From NCBI RefSeq assembly GCF_049651205.1, contig NZ_JBASBR010000015.1, positions 62,001 to 126,000 on the forward strand: a stretch of DNA of 64,000 bases, read 5' to 3'. A program made the position numbers and the translations under genes. The stretch is from Castellaniella sp049651205 (GTDB taxonomy: Bacteria; Pseudomonadota; Gammaproteobacteria; Burkholderiales; Burkholderiaceae_B). Of the stretch, positions 61,313 to 64,000 are shown piece after piece. The notes beneath the pieces are model-generated. The model worked only from the letters and a program-made list of their open reading frames with translations, was not told where the DNA came from and did no database searches. Every line of letters begins with the position of its first letter. Within the stretch, counting starts at the first letter, position 1.

Positions 61313-61936
61313 TTAGTGTTGGGCGGGACAGTCTTTGGCCTTGCCCCAGGCCTGGTTGGCTTCGCAGTATTTGTTGCGGGCAGCCCATGCACACGACGGC
61401 CGGGAGAAAAAGCCCAGATCAGCGCAAGCCTTAAGCTGCGCCTGAAAAGCCACCTGCCAATTTTGATTGCCCTGAAGGGTGTTGGGGGCGGGCGCATCCG
61501 GAGGCGGCGGCACGTCGATAGGCTGTACCGGCTGGGTATTGACCAGAATCCCGGCGTTGGCAATACCTTGCAGGCCGCTGTCATCCATTTGCCCCTGTGC
61601 GGCCAGGGCAATGGCTTCGTCCATGCTGATGGTGGTGGTAGCCAGTGCAATGGGGCGGTTGGCGTCTATCAGGGGTGCGTTTTGTATTTTCCAATCAACC
61701 GGGGGAGGCTGGTTGGGTACCCCTAGGCGGCCATCTGACAAAGGCTGGGGGGCGGAAGCAACAAAGGGCTTGCCGTTAGCATCCAGTACCGTTGCATCGG
61801 CCACCTGAGTTGTGGGATTTGGTGCGGGTGCCTGTGCTGGGCTGTGGATGATGAGCCAATCGCCCAGCCGCAGCCCGCCCCAGGCCGAAGCGGCGGCGGC
61901 AAATACCAGAGTGGCAATAATCAGACGCCAGGACAT
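61313..61936 (-). CDS. Hypothetical exported or membrane-anchored protein with a four-Cys C terminus
   Basis: A 207-residue protein with one N-terminal hydrophobic segment (residues 1-22, signal peptide or anchor), a Pro/Ala-rich linker, and a compact C-terminal domain with four cysteines (ACADLGFFSRPSCAWAARNK...YCEANQ...DCPAQH). A pair of disulfides in the periplasm is likely. I do not recognise a named family. It lies 57 bp upstream of nothing known on its strand and 57 bp from prfC, which is read in the same direction before it. Confidence 0.75.
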   Translation of the reverse strand: MSWRLIIATLVFAAAASAWGGLRLGDWLIIHSPAQAPAPNPTTQVADATVLDANGKPFVASAPQPLSDGRLGVPNQPPPVDWKIQNAPLIDANRPIALATTTISMDEAIALAAQGQMDDSGLQGIANAGILVNTQPVQPIDVPPPPDAPAPNTLQGNQNWQVAFQAQLKACADLGFFSRPSCAWAARNKYCEANQAWGKAKDCPAQH

Positions 61937-61993
61937 GGACGGGTTCCTTCGTCGGTTGATGCTGTGAACCTTGCCATTGTATCGGATGGCACG

Positions 61994-63601
<1,608 letters not shown>

Positions 63602-63614
63602 GGGCAGATGTGGT

Positions 63615-64000
63615 TTAGTGCGTGGGCTTGTTTAGCAGCGCCCCCGCACGTGGTGCCTGAGGGCGGCTCTCGCGCCGCTGTGTGGAAGGGGCGGCGCCGG
63701 CCCGGCTGGTGCGGCCGGCAGGTGTACGGCTATCCGTGCGGCGCGCGTCGCTGCGACGGGCTTCGCCCGTGCCTGGACGGTCGGACGAGGCACTGCGGCG
63801 GCCATCGCGCCGGCCGTCACGCGCACCGGCGCTGTGGCGCCCGCCACTGCCGTTGCGTGCACCGCCACGGGTATCGCCAAGACGTGCCAAAGCACGTTGT
63901 TCACGGGCATCGGGGGCGGAGTCGGAGGTGACCATCGCCCGCGGGTTCCAGCCCTCGACGGTGATGGGTTCAATGGTTTGTTTGGTGAGGCGTTCGATGG
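63615..64000 (-). CDS. DEAD-box RNA helicase (RhlE-like), C-terminal end, partial
   Basis: An open frame running off the window edge and ending with TAA at 63615. It starts inside a sequence reading IERLTKQTIEPITVEGW, which resembles the end of the helicase core in RhlE-type proteins (IERLLK...I-type), followed by a low-complexity Arg/Gly/Ser/Ala-rich basic tail of about 105 residues. Such tails bind RNA. Identification rests on a short stretch; the core and DEAD motif lie outside the window. Confidence 0.55.
   Translation of the reverse strand, partial: IERLTKQTIEPITVEGWNPRAMVTSDSAPDAREQRALARLGDTRGGARNGSGGRHSAGARDGRRDGRRSASSDRPGTGEARRSDARRTDSRTPAGRTSRAGAAPSTQRRESRPQAPRAGALLNKPTH

Overview
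This 64 kb window is high-GC, densely coded chromosomal DNA. The gene content (glyoxylate carboligase operon, purine catabolism genes, LivKHMGF and TRAP transporters, a LiuR/leucine-degradation operon with aceK, smg-gluQ-topB, many LysR regulators) points to a betaproteobacterium, most likely of the family Alcaligenaceae (Bordetella/Achromobacter/Pusillimonas relatives). That placement is inferred from gene content and protein resemblance; no rRNA, tRNA or CRISPR array was recognised.

Region 1 (0-24 kb) reads as one long purine-to-glycerate region. On the minus strand, gcl-hyi-glxR turn glyoxylate into glycerate, facing a TTG-started LysR gene coupled to an EamA exporter. A five-gene branched-chain-type ABC transporter follows, then ureidoglycolate lyase and OHCU decarboxylase, two paralogous LysR regulators flanking an AzgA-type purine permease, xdhABC, guanine deaminase and AMP nucleosidase. 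Together these cover guanine to xanthine to urate, OHCU decarboxylation, ureidoglycolate to glyoxylate, and glyoxylate to glycerate. The urate-oxidising, HIU-hydrolysing and allantoin/allantoate steps are not in the window. yaeQ and a TSUP permease close the region.

Region 2 (24.6-32.9 kb) holds two complete DctPQM TRAP transporters pointing away from a lone acetolactate-synthase-type large subunit. One has a 310-bp spacer with a long inverted repeat and a short direct repeat. A strong bidirectional terminator separates the second from topB.

Region 3 (32.9-48 kb) is topB, gluQ and smg, then a leucine/isovalerate degradation operon read right to left: liuR, isovaleryl-CoA dehydrogenase, aceK, thiolase, and the MCC carboxyltransferase and biotin subunits. 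A perfect 16-bp palindrome upstream of liuR carries the -35 elements of two divergent promoters, which would put a metallo-beta-lactamase-fold hydrolase and perhaps the following cystathionine beta-lyase gene under the same regulator.

Region 4 (48-64 kb) starts with a 500-bp non-coding stretch made of hairpins, a 219-bp nested palindrome and a triple 20-bp repeat that runs into the dsbA stop codon. It continues with dsbA, a SPOR-domain protein, argS, a large exported RHS protein ending in a DUF2235 lipase domain, two small unknown genes, and leuA preceded by a leader peptide with four consecutive leucine codons and a terminator. An rpoN in an unusual setting, bfd-bfr under an iron-type promoter, a Cys-rich hypothetical gene, prfC and the C-terminal end of a DEAD-box helicase complete the window.

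Many start codons were moved downstream from the longest open frame to agree with a Shine-Dalgarno sequence, signal peptide or family length; each such choice is stated.
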